A stretch of 64,000 nt of DNA from Dolomedes plantarius (taxonomy: Eukaryota > Arthropoda > Arachnida > Araneae > Dolomedidae): assembly GCA_907164885.2 (NCBI GenBank), contig OU015492.1, positions 41,338,893-41,402,892 on the forward strand, in the 5' to 3' direction. Shown here piece by piece: positions 54,120 through 64,000 of this stretch. Both the position numbers and the translations under genes were made by a program. Positions within the stretch are counted from its first letter, which is position 1, and each line of letters opens with the position of its first letter. The notes beneath the pieces were generated by a model, which saw only the letters and a program-made list of their open reading frames with translations, was not told where the DNA came from and did not search any database.

Positions 54120-57100
54120 CTCAAGACTGCACACTTATTTTTGGGGGGAAGTGAAGGGGGGGAATTGAATTCTCTTGCATATGAAGTTTTCCCACAATAT
54201 ATTACTGATCTTGTATTATAGTTTATCTGTATAAAGCCACATATTTATATTGAGTCAATTTCCACAAGGCACTCTATACTTTAAAATCTCTAAAAAAAAC
54301 TTGTTTCAATAATAGCTTAAAATGCAGATTATTTACCTATTTTTATGTTTTTTTTTTACATTAAAAGCTTTAGCAATTTTTATTTGCGACTTTTATACGC
54401 AAACCCAATGCAAACATTTATTCGATGCAAATATATTTATTGCGTCACCTGGCCTATACAATATGCACAACTGCACATTGCAGAAACTTTCGCATATATT
54501 TATGTAAGCGCAAGTCTTTTTTCTCATATCTTTTCTTTGCGTAAACATTCTCATGTATAAGAAGTTATAGTCGTCGAAATATTAAATATACAAACCAGGA
54601 AGAGGGACATTCGTAAAAAATCGACTAAATTTTTAGAATTTGAGTATTACAATATTTCATAACTAAATATACAAAGTCTAGTGTACATTTTTTGTCTATC
54701 AGGATGTTCTGCTCGTGTTGAAATGTATATTTTTCCCACTTGAATAATATTTTGTCTAACGAAATATATTTAACTCTAAATCAACAATGAAATAGCTATT
54801 GTGTAGTTATGTAAACATGGTTCTAGAATATTTTTTATATTTTTTTAATTAAAGCTATTTTATTTATTGAATTTATTTATGATTAAAATAATTTCTCATC
54901 GTGGAAATTTAACAGGTATTTTAAATTCAAATTTTATTTTTTGTGTGTGTTCAATCACTTACATGATTTATCAACTTACTTGATATTGTACCTGTTTATA
55001 AAAATATGTAAAAAATAAAATAATATTCACACATTTCTTTAAATAATATATTTAATTAAATCTGTGGTGAAACGTTCTCTGAAAATTCGCCATTTTTTTC
55101 AGTGTTGTATTGATTTTACATGAAGTTTTACTTCGAAATGAATATAAACTAAGCGATCAAATACACGATGTCTGGAAATAATGATTTTTCATGCAAACAT
55201 TTTTTTAAAATTGTGAATCAAAATCGTCAATAATATCACACTAAAAAAGCCTAATAGCATAAATCAGTTAATTAGTGTTCTTTTGAAAATATCTGGTAAT
55301 CAGCACAGGATCATCTGATGAAAAACACGTAATTGAAGATCCTGAAATAGAAATGCAATTTATCCTCCCTAGAATACAAACTAAATGAATTTATCCAATT
55401 TATGCGATACAACACACTTTCCTTGTCCCCCAAAGCGTGGGAATCAATTGTTTTTTCGTCCAGTTCATGTTCAATGTAATCTATAATAAGAAGAAAGTGT
55501 TTTCCGTGTTCGCTGTGTTTTTGTTGTAGGTGCTAATTTATTTCTCGTTTGACAAAGAAGGGAAACGATTCCATCCACTAATGACAAAAGAATCATCGCA
55601 CAAGTTCGATACGGATATTATCAGGTAAATTCTTATAATAACCGCACTTTGAATAATTAAGTAAATACCACGGAATTAATGTTCAGTTTTCTTTCGCAAT
55701 TAACCCAATAAGGCGAAAAAAAATCCTTTCGATTATCTAAAATTTTAGTAGATAAAAAAAGAGAGTATTATAATTAAATGTGAATTTAAAATAAAAAAAT
55801 CTTTAATGTTTTTCTGTTTTTTTTGTCTTTTGATAAAAAATGCATTGTACTTTTAAGTCTTAAAAGTGTTTTTAACATAATTAATTATAATATCCAAGCT
55901 TATAATAAGAATTGCTTGATAATGTGTGAAAATGCGGAAATTCAAATGAATGCTAGTGAGAACGCCAGTGGCTGTTGCCTTTATTTGTAGTCGGTACAAA
56001 ATGACAATTTATGGTTACCAGATAAATTTGAACTCTAGTATAAAATAAATTAAAATACTAAATTTTCTATGTTGTTTCTGAGGTTTGACAACAAATATAA
56101 AGGTAAAAATGAATTGGTTGTAGGTACTCACTTTAAGTCCACGATGCTCATGAATCGCGTAAAATTTACTTCCTATATGAGGGTATTGGATTATGCGTCT
56201 TGGGAAGACATATGCTCATCTATGGTATAGTTTGAAAAATCCTTCCTTATAATAATTTTTTTTCTGACATACTATATTTAATAGTTAAAAAATAAAGTTC
56301 AAAATTTATAAAATTTAAAAGGAATTTGAACAACACAATCACAGTGATGCTTATGGTTAGAAAACGTGTAACTTAATACATTCAAAATGAGACATTCTGA
56401 CATTACAAGGGTGAATAGTTTTGGGGAGAACACCACGCATCCATTCTCTGAGAGGAAGATTCTAGGTCTTGCTAGGCAGTCTTTATAAAATTACCTTCAA
56501 ACTGTAAGGGATATTCAATAAAACTGAATTAGGGAGAACGAACAAATATGAAGGTGCAACTGATTTCGAGACAAATTAAGCTAGCTTTTGAATTGGGAAG
56601 GGTCTGATTTTTGCTCTATCCATAATCAAAAGGGAAAATTTGCGAAGCATTGGAAGATTTCTCTAAGAGGATCCCTATTCTATACGACTCTTAATCCATA
56701 TAATACGATGCGTATCCGCTTGCATAGTGTCAAAGAAATCCCTCGATGGTGCTCTGTAAAACTTCTGAGTAGGGTGTTATAGGAGAATTACAAGAGACAA
56801 CTGCAATTTGGCAATATACTTCTATAGAACGGCCAGCGGCATTAAAAGATCAATTCAATGATTTTCCTTATAAATCAAGAATTGAAGTTTTTTAACAGAA
56901 TAAATATGTTTGCCCAGTTTACATGCTACTCAGATATGTTGCATAAATTAGAAACGTTCACAGGTAGCAATTCAGACTAAATAATGAAATTTCATTTACA
57001 GCAGTATGCATATTCCACATTTATGACTGTATATTTTTAATTTCCGGTCTGTTGGGATTGGATGCATATGACTCTGTTTCCTGGTAGCAGATTTTATTCA

Positions 57101-57205
57101 TATCTGCAGAATTTTAATCTGTGTATTTATGCAATCCATGATGTTCAGTAAAGTGAAGTGAATGACAATTGGCACCATTCTAGGGTTCTTTCATGACACT
57201 GTGAC
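54120..57205. other. AT-rich intergenic sequence, nothing recognised
   Basis: No supported gene, terminal repeat or RNA over about 3 kb. Confidence 0.5.
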
Positions 57206-57210
57206 ACATA

Positions 57211-58485
57211 CCGGGTGACCATAGTTAAACTGACAGTGCTCACAGTGTTCTGTAGCGCGATCTATTTGCGAGAATGACGCCACATTTTGTAGGAAGATTA
57301 AACAGGACGGGGGACGAAGGATTCCGCGAAAAAATAAATTAGTTCCATAAGTCACCGCTAGGGGAATATTTGGCGCTGTTTAATAGAAAATAGAGTGTTA
57401 ACAAATGCAAATTAATACGGAATAAAATTACCTTTTATTATGCACATTTTCTTATTTAGTTCAAGTGCAATATGGCAACACTTTTAAAAAAGCGTAAAAT
57501 CTACATAAACACCAATAAAGTCTCGTGATCTGCAATATCACGTACGCTGAGCAGAAGAAGAAGTTCTTTATTCAAATTTCACGTTACACCCATTGGCACA
57601 GTGCCATCTGCTTGGGTTTTAAAAGGCAATGTCTTACGTTTCGAATCAATCGGATTGAAAGTTTATGTGCAATGTCTCCTTCTTTAGTCGAGCGTCCGTT
57701 ACTGGTCAAATTCTTTTACCTCAACCAGTGCAACGCGTCAGCCGCTCTTCGTACTTTTAGAACGCACAAAAAAATGCGTAAAGGTAACGGTCCTGTGTCA
57801 GTTAATGAGCTAAAAGCAATGTTTGCGACGTTTGAGAAAACAGGTTCTCTGAAGGTTCAGTCAGGCAGAGGACGAAAACCTGTACCACAGGATACAATCG
57901 AAGCAGTTGCCACGGCGATTGTCGACAGAGGACCAGACAATATTGCTGCCACCTCTAGCGCTCGTGGATTAGCTCGGAATATGGATATGCCTTACAGTAC
58001 GGTATGGAAAATCTTACGAAAGATTATCAACTTCTATCCGTGCAAGATCAGCCGTGTACAGGAGTTACTGTACCCCGACCATGATAAGCGATTGACTTTT
58101 GCTCTCACCTTTCTTGCCAGAATGGAGGTGGATGATGCTTGGCCGTGGAAAATTTTATGGGGAGACGAGGCTCACTTTTACCTGCATGGAACTGTGAATA
58201 CCCAGAACTGCCGAATTTGGGATGACAAATCACCACATGCAGTCACAGAAATTCCTGTGGTAACTGTTTGGTGTGGGTTCACAGCGGAATTTATCGTAGG
58301 TCCATTCTTCTACTACACAGTGCCAAATATTCCCCTAGCGGAGACTTTTGGAACTAATTTATTTTTTCGCGGAATACTTCGTCCCCCGTCTTGTTTAATC
58401 TTCCTACAAAATGTGGCGTCATTCTCGCAAATAGATCGCGCTACAGAACACTGTGAGCACTGTCAGTTTAATTATGGCCACCCGG
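57211..58485 (+). mobile_element. Internally deleted mariner with ~170-bp inverted repeats
   Basis: TA at 57209-57210 and 58486-58487. The two ends (about 57211-57383 and 58314-58485) are inverted copies, with only about eight differences seen by eye. Both carry CTGACAGTGCTCACAGTG, AATGACGCCACATTTTG and CGCTAGGGGAATATTTGGC. The high similarity suggests a recent insertion. The transposase has lost its C-terminal half. Confidence 0.92.
57672..58485 (+). pseudogene. DUF4817-type mariner-like transposase, C-terminally deleted
   Basis: Probable start MSPSLVERPLLVKFFYLN at 57672; the frame is open upstream to an ATG at 57525. The first ~75 residues are the DUF4817-like helix-turn-helix (NASAALRTFRTHK, VNELKAMFATFEKTGSL, GRGRKP). 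A linker helix-turn-helix follows (MPYSTVWKILRKI). The catalytic domain begins with ILWGDEAHFYLHG (first Asp) and VWCGFTAEFIVGPFFY. From about 58316 the frame reads into the right inverted repeat and beyond to 58604, so the last residues are terminal-repeat translation. The second Asp and third acidic residue are deleted. The uninterrupted frame is unusual here and supports youth. Confidence 0.85.
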
Positions 58486-58835
58486 TATTTCTCACATTTT
58501 ACGGAGGAATCTCTTTTGTCCACTTTTGTACTATCTTGTTTCCCGATGAGTATTTTTTTCAAATAAAACAAATCATTAATAACATTAGGTTCAACTTCTT
58601 CTGAAGACGTTCAGTCATCACTAAAAGGCTACTCTTTAACAATTTCATTAGCGTTTTTATTTGAACTCTTCACAATAATGTCTTTAAATTTTTTTCATGT
58701 CATGTCTATTACTCAAGCATTCAAGAATTTTGGTTCTTTCACACTTCTGGATCAATCCTGAACTTGTACTAAGGCTATTAACACTTTTGATTTTGTTGAT
58801 AAATTTACTACAGCAGCACCCAGTAGGTGAAACAA

Positions 58836-58950
58836 CACACCAAGGTCAGAACAGAAACGATCGTGCCTCAGTCTGAATCCGAACTGCTACGAAATCTTCC
58901 AGAAGCTCGTGAGGCTAACCACTATACAGTGTTGGCGGATCAACCGCTAA
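58836..58950 (-). mobile_element. tRNA-like SINE head or tRNA relic
   Basis: The minus strand reads GTATAGTGGTTAGCCTCACG (box A-like) and CAGTTCGGATTCAGACTG (box B-like), spaced as in a tRNA. The stems are imperfect, so it is a decayed tRNA or SINE head rather than a tRNA gene. Confidence 0.5.
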
Positions 58951-59964
58951 CTGAGGAAAAGAAAACACAGTAACCAACATTATCCTCGAAAATTTGATAT
59001 CAAGTGCTTGAAATTACTATCTTCAAAATAAGGATTATCGAAACCCTTCGGTGAGAACATTTGTCTTTCAGGCAGCTATAGTTTCTTTATCCAACGCTGG
59101 GCCACCACTCTTCGACCTTTGGTACTGTGAATCTACATATGCTTCAGTCAACATCTTGTCTTCAGTGTGGAAGGGTGATTCGTTACGCCAGCCTTCTATG
59201 GTTCACGAAAAAATAGATTAATCGGAGCAAAAATTAGAAATCCCAAAACAATCACTCGTTCGACTAACTGAATGCTTCTACAAAAAGAATCGTAATATAA
59301 CCTGTGATAATTAGTTCTGTTCAATAGAAGCTGGTCAAGAATTAAGTAGAAGTGGTTTGACGATTGTGGCTACAATGAATTGTAATAAACAATAAATACC
59401 CTTTGAATTTCTATTTAGGAATAGCTGGGAAAGAGATAGTCCATCTGTATCTGCCTCACAGGCAGATGTTCACGCTAAGCGGGAAACGAATCATGTTTTC
59501 ACCGAAGGGTTAAATATCGTTACCGTTGCATTTATATGCCCCAGACCAGTGGTTCCCAACCTTTTTCAGCTGACAACCCACCTTTCCTTATCAGAATACC
59601 TCCACGGTCCATGGTGGAGTAAAAAACCTTATTTGTATTGTATCCCTTCCTTATGTATATATAATTTACCATCAAATATTGCAAATATATATATGCTTTT
59701 TTGAAGATACAGATTGATTATTGATAAACAATTTGTGCTCTGATTTTAAAATGGTTGACAAAATATACGCACTTTGTAGCAAAACAGTTATTTATTTAAA
59801 AATAGATATATGTTTGCAATATATGCAACAAGTTGTTTCATACTCACTAACAAGTGTTCCTAGGTGAAGATAAAAACTACAATTACAAAAGTACAGAAAG
59901 ACAATTTTAATAGTTTTAGGATCTAGACGCGACCCACCTGTAACCCTTCCGCGATCCACTAGTG

Positions 59965-61027
59965 CAGAGGTGGCGAACCAATGCACGCGTGCCATTGATG
60001 GAATGCAACACAATATTTTGGGTTTGCATTTTAATTAATGGATGTTATGTGGCTTTCAAAATATATGTTTCCAGACATATGCCAAAATTTCAATGAATTG
60101 AACATAAAGCTTCCAGGCACAAATAAAACAATTATCGTCATAATGGATCTCATTCGCGCTTTTGACGCTAAACTGCATGTTTTCAGGAACGATTTTATTA
60201 CAAAAAACTACAAATATTTCCCAAACTTGAAAAATAATATCAAAGATTTAGATGTACATGAGAAGCAGACGAAGAAAAATTTATTGATGAATTAAGTTCC
60301 GTAATTGATTCTTCAATCAAGGAATTTTCAGCGAGATTTTCTCAGTTCAAAGAATTATCGGAAACGCTCAAGTTTATTATGTACCCTGAAGTGATTTCAT
60401 TTGATAAACTGAACTTGTCACAATTCGATTGGTTGGAAATTGAAGAATTTGAAATGCAGCTGATTGATTTCCAGTCTAGTTCAATATGGATTCAAAAATT
60501 TATTGAAACAAGGAAAAAGTTTGAATTGATTGAAACAGAAAGACTAACAAGCAATATAAGTAAAAATGCCAGTAACAAAATGTTTTCAACATGGAATTCG
60601 ATTCCAGATACATTTAACTGTTTGAAGAGGCTGGTTCATGCTATTTTAACCATATTTTCATCTACTTATGCCTGCGAGTCATTATTTTCAGAGATGAATA
60701 ACATTAAAAACTCGCTTAGAAACCGTTTGGAAGATGATTCCAGTTCAGCATGATTTCTGCTAAAAGTAATATCTTACTATCCTAATATAAGTTATTTGCT
60801 ATCTAATCTGCAACATCAGAAGTCACACTAATGTTACTTTAATTTGAATTACACATATAACTGTATTTTTTGTTAGTAAATAAAAGAGTTTTGAGTTGTT
60901 AGTATTTAGTTTTATTATTTTCCTAATAATCACTAAGTCAAAATTATTTGAGGGCACGTCTATGGCCTCGTTAAACATTTCTTTAGAAAAAAATGGCACG
61001 TTGATCCATAAAGGTTCGCCACCCCTG
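59965..61027 (+). mobile_element. hAT element nested in the first hAT
   Basis: Ends CAGAGGTGGCGAACC and GGTTCGCCACCCCTG. A perfect 8-bp target duplication CACTAGTG is at 59957-59964 and 61028-61035. 1063 bp. It carries the C-terminal half of a transposase. Younger than the surrounding hAT. Confidence 0.93.
60038..60753 (+). pseudogene. hAT transposase C-terminal half (GTF2IRD2/FAM200-like)
   Basis: The open piece 60038-60295 has NELNIKLPGTNKTIIVIMDL and RAFDAKLHVFRNDF. A 1-bp frameshift near 60280 leads to IDELSSVIDSSIKEFSARF and then 60379-60753: DWLEIEEFEMQLIDFQSS, TWNSIPDTFNCLKRL and TIFSSTYACESLFSEMNNIK. The last part is the hAT dimerisation domain. The BED finger and the first catalytic Asp lie outside the retained part, so the element is an internal-deletion derivative. 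It resembles the domesticated GTF2IRD2/ZBED-type hATs in layout. Confidence 0.85.
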
Positions 61028-61072
61028 CACTAGTGGGTCGCGACCCACCGGTTGGGAACCGCTGCCCTAGAC

Positions 61073-62540
61073 CATCCATTCCTATGCTTCCCATTCCTAT
61101 GATTTCGTCGAAATTGTTCACATGACCAGTGATTGGTTTAATTTATCACGTGATCAATGAATTGAGCTCTGTGGTTGGGTAAAATTTTTATAGTTGACTC
61201 TACGCTACTCTGCGGAAGTAATGGGAAAAGGCCTTGACTTTGATTTGCTCCCTGAAAAAGACCCAAGTTCGGAAACAAAATATGCTTATCTATGAATTCC
61301 GTTTTTTCATTGTATGACGTATGTTCCTATAAAATCCTCCACCAACCTCATATTTACTAAAAAGGTATGCACCCTTAAATGCAGTTATGAATATTTGTTT
61401 GGTATTACTAAGCTAACGATATGATTCAGGTTCTTATAACTGATATATGTAGAGATAGGCATTATAAAAATGTGATCTCCTTAAAAATTAAATTTCTTGA
61501 AAATTCCCCCAAAATAAAAAAAAACTGAACAAAACTAAATAATATTTTAATGAAAATTGCAAAACATTACTCAATACTAAAACGGCCTGTATTACATATA
61601 ATCCAAGGACAAATTCAGAGCTTAGATAGACGTTAAATTTTTAAATGCTGAAGATGCTGAAGGTCAAAATTTACCATACAAAGGTAGAAAAACGCTTTCA
61701 TATCGAAACAATCTTTTTAAAATTAATTACCTAAAAAAAAATCCCATTTTAGGAATAAATCCAGAAAAATCCAACCATTTATAAACTGTCGAAATGCATA
61801 TAAAAAACCCACGAAATGAAGCATTTATCTTTTTTCTTTTTTTAATTTATTCACTTTAGCATTTATGCTGTAATACACCATTTATTTTCTAGACATTTAC
61901 CCCATATTTTAATGGAGTTTTTATATTTAAGAAACGCTTACGCAAGGATTCTTTAATGTATAAAAAGTACATAATTGTTATTCGGTTTCGAAGGAGCACG
62001 CATTCAATCTAAAGTGGAAGAAAAACAATGCTTGAGTCATTTGGCATATGTATATGATTATTCATTTTTTCTACTTTTTAATAGTTTTAAGTTATTCCGT
62101 TTTGAAGTGTCCCCGAATAAGAAATAAAAATCTAATTTTAATTTTACATAAAAGAAAAATGATTCATTTTAACGGTGGAAAAAAAGATTTTCTTCTTAAC
62201 ATTCTAGAAACTAATTTCTCGATTTTTGAACGCTTTGAATATTTGCATATGTCAGTTTAAATAACACTTTACTATAACTTTTTCTAATCTGCATGTGTGA
62301 ATTTGAAATTATCTCATTTCTTGCTATATATGAAATTAAAAAATTTTTGACCGACCTGGATAAAATTTGACGTATCTCCTATCTCGGTGTCTGCGTAAAA
62401 TATAAACTATGATAAAACGAAAGCGCTGTTCGCTGCTTTTACTTATTTTAGTGACATTTTGTAGTTGCCACCCTACGTTGTCAGCTTGGTGTTATGTTAT
62501 TTTTACAGCATTACTTCCTAATCACCTCGGTACGGCTTTC
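61073..62540. other. AT-rich intergenic sequence, nothing recognised
   Basis: No supported gene. Short frames only. Confidence 0.5.
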
Positions 62541-62549
62541 TATGATTGA

Positions 62550-62563
62550 CCACCAGGTGGCGC
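62550..62563 (+). promoter_or_regulatory. CTCF-like binding motif
   Basis: CCACCAGGTGGCGC fits the bilaterian CTCF core and contains the AGGTGGCGC form known from arthropods. One short match in 64 kb can arise by chance. Confidence 0.35.
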
Positions 62564-62759
62564 GGTTTCCAAAGATTAATTAGACAGCCCCGCACCAGAC
62601 CAGGTACATGAAATAATATTTTCGACTCAGTGAGGTAAATTCAAAATATTGTGTTTTTTGTGAAATCATTGTGCAATCGAATGCTCGGTAATAATCTTAG
62701 AAAATAATCAAAAGAAATGCTTCAGAATATATATAAAATGTATATTTGCATATATATAA

Positions 62760-63120
62760 ATGAGGCGTGGTGGCCCGGTTGGCAAAGGCGTCGAGCCGGT
62801 GATCTGCGTGTTCGAGGCTGGTCGCTGACAAAATCCACCGCGGTCCACCGGTCCGCGGTCCAAAATCCACCGCAAAATCCACTACTGGTGGCAGGGGCAC
62901 GTAAAATAGGGCGTGGCTGCAATGTCCTCCAAGTTCTCAAATTTACCTCTTTAGGTACGGGGTCATTGGTCCTGTCTCGTCACTTGACTCGGTTCAAAAT
63001 TACGGGACCGGCCCACAAGGGAGTAATACTGGTCCACCTATACGGTGCTCTTAGAAAAGTGGCCAGCAAAACCGCGGTGTCATATGACGGTAATGGACGT
63101 CCGAGCAACCGTATGCCACA
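62760..63120 (+). mobile_element. SINE-like GC-rich repeat
   Basis: The head has GTGGTGGCCCGGTTGGC (box A-like) and GTGTTCGAGGCTGG (box B-like). A local duplication of AAAATCCACCGC occurs at about 62830 and 62861 (ACAAAATCCACCGCGG, CCAAAATCCACCGCAAAA). A body of about 250 bp is followed by ATATATAAA-rich sequence. No target duplication was identified. Confidence 0.55.
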
Positions 63121-63124
63121 TCGT

Positions 63125-64000
63125 AGAAGACATATATATAAATCGTACAATTTGCATACAATAAAACTGTATTACATATATATAAATTTCTTTGGGTTAT
63201 CTATTAATCTAAGGTTATTGTCGAGAACTGAACTGCACAATAAATATATGCAATGCCCTAGAACCTGCTTAAATTTTCCATTTCAGCATTATGTAGTTGT
63301 ATTACATATTTCTGAATGTATTCAGTAAGTATAAAACAGTTACTGTGTTTACCACAAAACACTGTGATTACCGCAATCTGCCAATCTAAATCGTTTCATA
63401 ATATTGAATAAATATTAATGGGATTTATCATAACATTCCACTGAAAGTAAAAGAAAAAAATTAAATTCTTCATCATAAAACAAAAATGTGTTAACACCTA
63501 GATTAAAAGAAAAACAAAAAAACCTAGCACTCTCTAAGTATTAGCGAAATATGAAGAATAAATTACATTGTAATACCAGTATTCTTAAGATATGGAAAAA
63601 AAGGTGTTCAAACATTTTTCCCTTACACTTCAGTATTAAACCATATACAGCAAAAACTGTTTACCATCTATGGCATTTCGTAAAATAAACATTTTATCAT
63701 AGCAACAACATCAATAAAGCTTTTGTTTCATAATTTTATCATAAATATTTTCTGATGTGCGAGACTGAAATAAAAGAAAAAAAATGAATAAGTTTCAAGA
63801 GGGAAACAAATATTCGGAATATCTTATGAAATGTATAAACCTTTCATAAATAAATTTTGAAAGGCATTCTTGATAAAATATAATATGCATTTATTCCTGT
63901 ATTAATAACATTGTATGGTTTTGCTTATTACAGTGTTTACGTAGATCGGAAATGCCACTTTATTGTCATCACCATGTACAGAAATATATTAAGAGACTTT
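63125..64000. other. AT-rich intergenic sequence, nothing recognised
   Basis: No supported feature to the window end. Confidence 0.5.

Larger units (their letters stand above)
59547..61064. mobile_element. hAT-type non-autonomous element hosting a second hAT
   Basis: Ends CAGTGGTTCCCAACC and GGTTGGGAACCGCTG, flanked by 8-bp duplications CCCCAGAC (59539-59546) and CCCTAGAC (61065-61072), one mismatch. Subtracting the inner hAT and its duplication leaves about 450 bp without coding sequence. It is a MITE with Charlie-type termini. Confidence 0.88.

Noticed and set aside
58316..58604. Novel C-terminal domain on the mariner transposase
   Set aside because: These codons are the right inverted repeat and flanking DNA read in frame, not a protein domain.
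62717..63328. 203-codon plus-strand frame
   Set aside because: It runs through the SINE-like repeat and its TA-rich tail. No domain and no conservation expected.

Overview
The window is eukaryotic and looks like arthropod, most likely arachnid, intergenic and intronic DNA. It is AT-rich, full of (TA)n, (TG)n and GATA-type microsatellites, and densely packed with decayed transposons: a Gypsy-type retrotransposon, three piggyBac-like elements, Tc1/mariner and pogo elements, hATs, Helitrons and tRNA-derived SINEs. No bacterial gene, operon or CRISPR is present. The arachnid assignment is an inference from this transposon mix, not from a marker gene.

Layout. 1-4.5 kb: a (TG)n tract, then a broken Gypsy-type gag-pol on the minus strand, interrupted by an LTR-like insertion. 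6.9-7.3 kb: tail of a non-LTR retrotransposon. 8.8-18.3 kb: an old tandem duplication of an anonymous segment. Copy A was hit by a piggyBac-like element (9060-11732) and a Tc1-like element (12038-13447). Copy B was hit by a pogo/Tigger element (15515-18004). Two head-to-tail Helitrons lie between the copies. 18.86-19.39 kb: a diverged 131-bp tandem repeat. 21.3 kb: a short Merlin-like transposase fragment. 24.6-25.4 kb: an internally deleted mariner-like element. 27.3-29.6 kb and 34.7-36.8 kb: two fold-back loci built from one multi-copy arthropod ORF family that I cannot place in a named superfamily. 30.9-32.1 kb: a hAT remnant carrying a SINE with a target-site duplication.

36.9-42.1 kb holds the best candidate for a host transcription unit. 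It has three putative exons with good splice signals and a terminal AATAAA. Its large intron contains two abutting long palindromes. 43.9-48.4 kb is a nested stack: a minus-strand Helitron contains a piggyBac-like element, which contains a second piggyBac-like element. 50.4 kb has a small frameshifted hypothetical ORF with a splice-acceptor-like start and a poly(A) signal. 52-54 kb holds a TTAA-flanked non-autonomous element, a SINE and a pogo remnant. 57.2-58.5 kb is an internally deleted mariner with nearly identical ~170-bp inverted repeats. 59.5-61.1 kb is a hAT nested in a hAT, each with its own 8-bp target duplication. The right end has a SINE and a CTCF-like motif.

Almost every coding region is a transposon relic with stops, frameshifts or lost catalytic residues. 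The exact TTAA, TA and 8-bp target duplications let the insertion order be read directly.
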